Shown piece by piece: positions 62,420-64,000 of a DNA stretch of 64,000 nucleotides. A program made the position numbers and the translations under genes. Below the pieces are notes generated by a model. The model did not search any database, was not told the origin of the DNA, and saw only the letters and a program-made list of their open reading frames with translations. Numbering within the stretch: position 1 is the first letter of the stretch; every line of letters begins with the position of its first letter. The DNA comes from Bacteroidota bacterium (lineage in GTDB: Bacteria; Bacteroidota; Bacteroidia; Cytophagales; Cyclobacteriaceae): NCBI GenBank assembly GCA_018267215.1, contig JAFDYX010000015.1:1-64000 (forward strand). Direction: 5' to 3'.

Positions 62420-63070
62420 TTTTTTTATTTCCTGCAAAGCAGACACTTTGTTTTTTACATGAAGTTTCAGAAAAATATTGGCCATGTGTTTTTTTACCGT
62501 ACCGTTAGAAATAAACAAGAGGTCGGCAATTTCAGTATAAGTATGGCCCTTCGATACATACAGAAGGATTTCCATTTCCCGGTCGCTAAGCGGATTGTGG
62601 GTTTCTGAACTGACCGGAGCCGCTGCGGATGCCGGTGCATGAATAAAAAAGTTGATGGCCTTTTTGGCAATGCCGGGCGACATTTGCACGCCCCCGCTCA
62701 TCACATCCAAAATAGTTTTTACAATAAACTCGGGTTTTTCATCTTTAAGCAGATACCCGAGCGCACCGGCTTTAAAGGCTTCAAATATTTTTTCGTCATC
62801 ATCCGATACAGTAAAGACGATGACAGGCAAGGCCGGAAATTTTGCTTTGATCTGAGCGGTGATTTTTATCCCCTCATCATGTGTAGTCATCGAAACATCC
62901 ATGATCACCACATCAGGCCTTTTCGGTTGAATCATGTTAGCCAACTCCACCATAAACTTCACCCCACTGTGGCAGCAGTACACACTTTCAATTTCACGAA
63001 ATTGCAGCAACTCGCTTTTTAAAGCTTTGCAAAGCCTTACGTTATCATCTACTATGGCTACTTTAATCAT
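62411..63070 (-). CDS. NarL/FixJ-family response regulator (RR2)
   Basis: 219 residues from the ATG at 63070 (a TTG at 63073 is also possible). Receiver domain: AIVDDN (Asp8, Asp9), phosphoacceptor Asp58 in VVIMDVSM, VFTVSDDD and GYLLKDEKPE (Lys). The C-terminal LuxR-type HTH is at about 155-205, with LSDREMEILLYVSKGHTYTEIADLLF and ISNGTVKKHMANIFLKL. The 3' end overlaps the convergent PKD kinase gene by 9 nt. Operator site 3 and a -7-like box lie directly upstream on the same strand, consistent with autoactivation by RR1 or RR2. Confidence 0.92.
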   Translation of the reverse strand: MIKVAIVDDNVRLCKALKSELLQFREIESVYCCHSGVKFMVELANMIQPKRPDVVIMDVSMTTHDEGIKITAQIKAKFPALPVIVFTVSDDDEKIFEAFKAGALGYLLKDEKPEFIVKTILDVMSGGVQMSPGIAKKAINFFIHAPASAAAPVSSETHNPLSDREMEILLYVSKGHTYTEIADLLFISNGTVKKHMANIFLKLHVKNKVSALQEIKKLS

Positions 63071-63085
63071 CAAAGGAAAAGATAC

Positions 63086-63134
63086 TAAATGTAGTGAGCC
63101 ACTTTCCTTCGCACAATACTCCTAAAGGAGTATT
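63086..63134 (-). promoter_or_regulatory. NarL-type operator (site 3) with -7 box for RR2
   Basis: AATAC-N10-GTATT at 63115-63134, a perfect 9-bp inverted repeat with a 2-base centre (inner heptamers TACTCCT on both strands). On the minus strand a 21-nt spacer (63094-63114) leads to TACATTTA at 63086-63093, one base from TAnnTTTG, 16 nt from the RR2 ATG. Confidence 0.65.
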
Positions 63135-63166
63135 TTTTTATAAAAATATTATCTGGTTACTCTAAA

Positions 63167-63215
63167 AATACACCTAAAGGAGTATTGACTCTCCTTATTC
63201 ATCCTGCCAACTTTA
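63167..63215 (+). promoter_or_regulatory. NarL-type operator (site 4) with -7-like box for the tectonin gene
   Basis: AATAC-N10-GTATT at 63167-63186, 52 bp after site 3. The right heptamer is TACTCCT (reverse strand); the left has one change (TACACCT). A 21-nt spacer ends at CAACTTTA (63208-63215), which keeps A and TTT of the -7 box. The tectonin start at 63363 would then have a leader of about 140 nt. Confidence 0.5.
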
Positions 63216-63289
63216 TAGCAGGATTGCAGCAGATCATGATGAAAAATACTGAGGCAGGGTGCAGCATTGCAAATGCCTTTTTATTTGTC

Positions 63290-63320
63290 GTTCGACGTGC
63301 GCCATGCTAACATGTCGAAC
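63290..63320. repeat. Third copy of the REP-like palindrome
   Basis: GTTCGACGTG (63290-63299) pairs with CATGTCGAAC (63311-63320), with one G-T pair where the copies at 21-50 and 182-211 have a perfect stem. The flanks (TGTC before, AGCAAAG after) are also similar. It lies in the leader of the tectonin-like gene. Confidence 0.6.
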
Positions 63321-63362
63321 AGCAAAGAATTTGAACTTAGATTTTAACTAAACCCAAATTTT

Positions 63363-64000
63363 ATGAAAAAACCTGCCTCGAAATTCGGAATGATTGCAAC
63401 CATGCTATTCTATACGTTAGGATTAGTCCCGTATTCAGCAAATAGCCAGACATCTGACTTTGGAATTTATAAGCTAAACTCCAGCCAAGGATGGGACCAG
63501 ATTCCTGGCGGAGGTATTAGAATTGCTGTCGACCAATCTGGTAATCCGTGGATAGTGAATTCACAGAAAGATATTTATCAGTATGTAAATAAGACGTTTA
63601 TTAAGTTACCGGGTCAAGCAAATGATATAGCAATCGGTGGAGGAAGAGTTTGGGTTATTGGAAATGATAATGTTGGCACAGGCGGTGACCATGGCGTCTT
63701 TCAGTGGAATGGTTCGGGATGGGACAAAGTCCCTGGAGGCGGAACATCAATTGCAGTAGATGCAAATGGACTCCCTTGGATAACAAATTCTGTTAAGGAC
63801 ATTTATCAATTTACAAGTTCAAATCAGTTCGTAAAACAATCCGGTCAAGCAAATGATATTGCGATTGGCGGAGGAAAGGTTTGGGTTATCGGAAATGATA
63901 TGGTTGGAGCTGGTGCTGACCATGGCGTCTACCAGTGGAATGGTTCAGGATGGGACAAAGTCCCTGGAGGCGGAACATCAATTGCAGTAGATGCAAATGG
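63363..64000 (+). CDS. Secreted tectonin-like beta-propeller protein (partial, runs off the window)
   Basis: The frame is open from ATG 63363 to the window end (212 codons) with no stop. A signal peptide (MKKPASKFGMIATMLFYTLG..., cleavage near ANSQ at about 28-29) precedes tandem repeats of 76 and 77 residues. Each starts with GWD(Q/K)(I/V)PGGG and includes IAVD..G.PW and QANDIAIGGG.VWVIGND, the tectonin pattern. Tectonin propellers bind carbohydrates such as those on bacterial or eukaryotic surfaces. The two repeat starts at 63717 and 63948 are identical over 53 nt at the DNA level. A type IX sorting domain may lie beyond the window. Confidence 0.8.
   Translation, partial: MKKPASKFGMIATMLFYTLGLVPYSANSQTSDFGIYKLNSSQGWDQIPGGGIRIAVDQSGNPWIVNSQKDIYQYVNKTFIKLPGQANDIAIGGGRVWVIGNDNVGTGGDHGVFQWNGSGWDKVPGGGTSIAVDANGLPWITNSVKDIYQFTSSNQFVKQSGQANDIAIGGGKVWVIGNDMVGAGADHGVYQWNGSGWDKVPGGGTSIAVDAN

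Noticed and set aside
1-64000. tRNA, rRNA, transposase or prophage genes
   Set aside because: None was recognised when reading both strands of the gaps and the translations; very short RNA genes could still be missed.

Overview
The window looks like a chromosomal segment of a Bacteroidota bacterium, most likely of the order Cytophagales. The signs are promoter boxes of the TAnnTTTG type, very few Shine-Dalgarno sequences, a type IX secretion C-terminal sorting domain, a GT3-type glycogen synthase, DUF4293 and a kynurenine-pathway gene group. The order-level placement is inference; no rRNA or tRNA gene was seen.

1-15.9 kb is a surface or exopolysaccharide locus. It holds a SAM methyltransferase, a Wzy/O-antigen-ligase-like membrane protein, a WecG/TagA-type glycosyltransferase, an arylsulfotransferase-like lipoprotein, an initiating polyprenyl-phosphate sugar transferase and a GT2 glycosyltransferase. 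A tightly packed nucleotide-sugar operon follows: UDP-GlcA 4-epimerase, UDP-HexNAc dehydrogenase, GalE, and WbpE-, WbpD- and WbpB-like enzymes for 2,3-diamino sugar acids, then RmlA, RmlC and RmlB without RmlD. A secreted prolyl oligopeptidase and a GNAT acetyltransferase follow. Two AT-richer genes for exported proteins (18.8-21.5 kb) are bracketed by a short direct repeat.

21.6-33.6 kb is mostly housekeeping: clpB, glycogen synthase, lgt, frr, pyrH, a DUF4293 protein, a lipoprotein and a thiolase. 33.7-38.7 kb carries 3-hydroxyanthranilate dioxygenase, kynureninase and kynurenine monooxygenase, with an alkyltransferase and a nucleoside phosphorylase. Next come ribD and prmC (divergent), and a two-gene ATP-grasp-like/glutamine amidotransferase unit of unknown product. 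42.8-56.8 kb has a TauE/SafE permease, GH9 glucanase, GH18 chitinase, lpd, a solute-binding protein, methylmalonyl-CoA epimerase, an IscA-type Fe-S protein, a RidA-family protein, a DUF4198 protein, aminopeptidase P and a GH29 fucosidase.

56.9-64 kb is the most interesting part: a dense two-component signalling locus. It has two HisKA_3-type histidine kinases, one with two predicted periplasmic PKD domains, two NarL-family response regulators, small exported or unknown proteins, and the start of a secreted tectonin-like repeat protein. Four 20-bp palindromes of the form AATAC-N10-GTATT, plus one degenerate copy, each lie exactly 21 nt from a -7-like box (nAnnTTTR) directed at a gene of this locus. 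Their inner part reads as NarL-type heptamers in a 7-2-7 arrangement. This suggests a self-contained, autoregulated regulon in which a NarL-family regulator activates its own circuit and the exported products.
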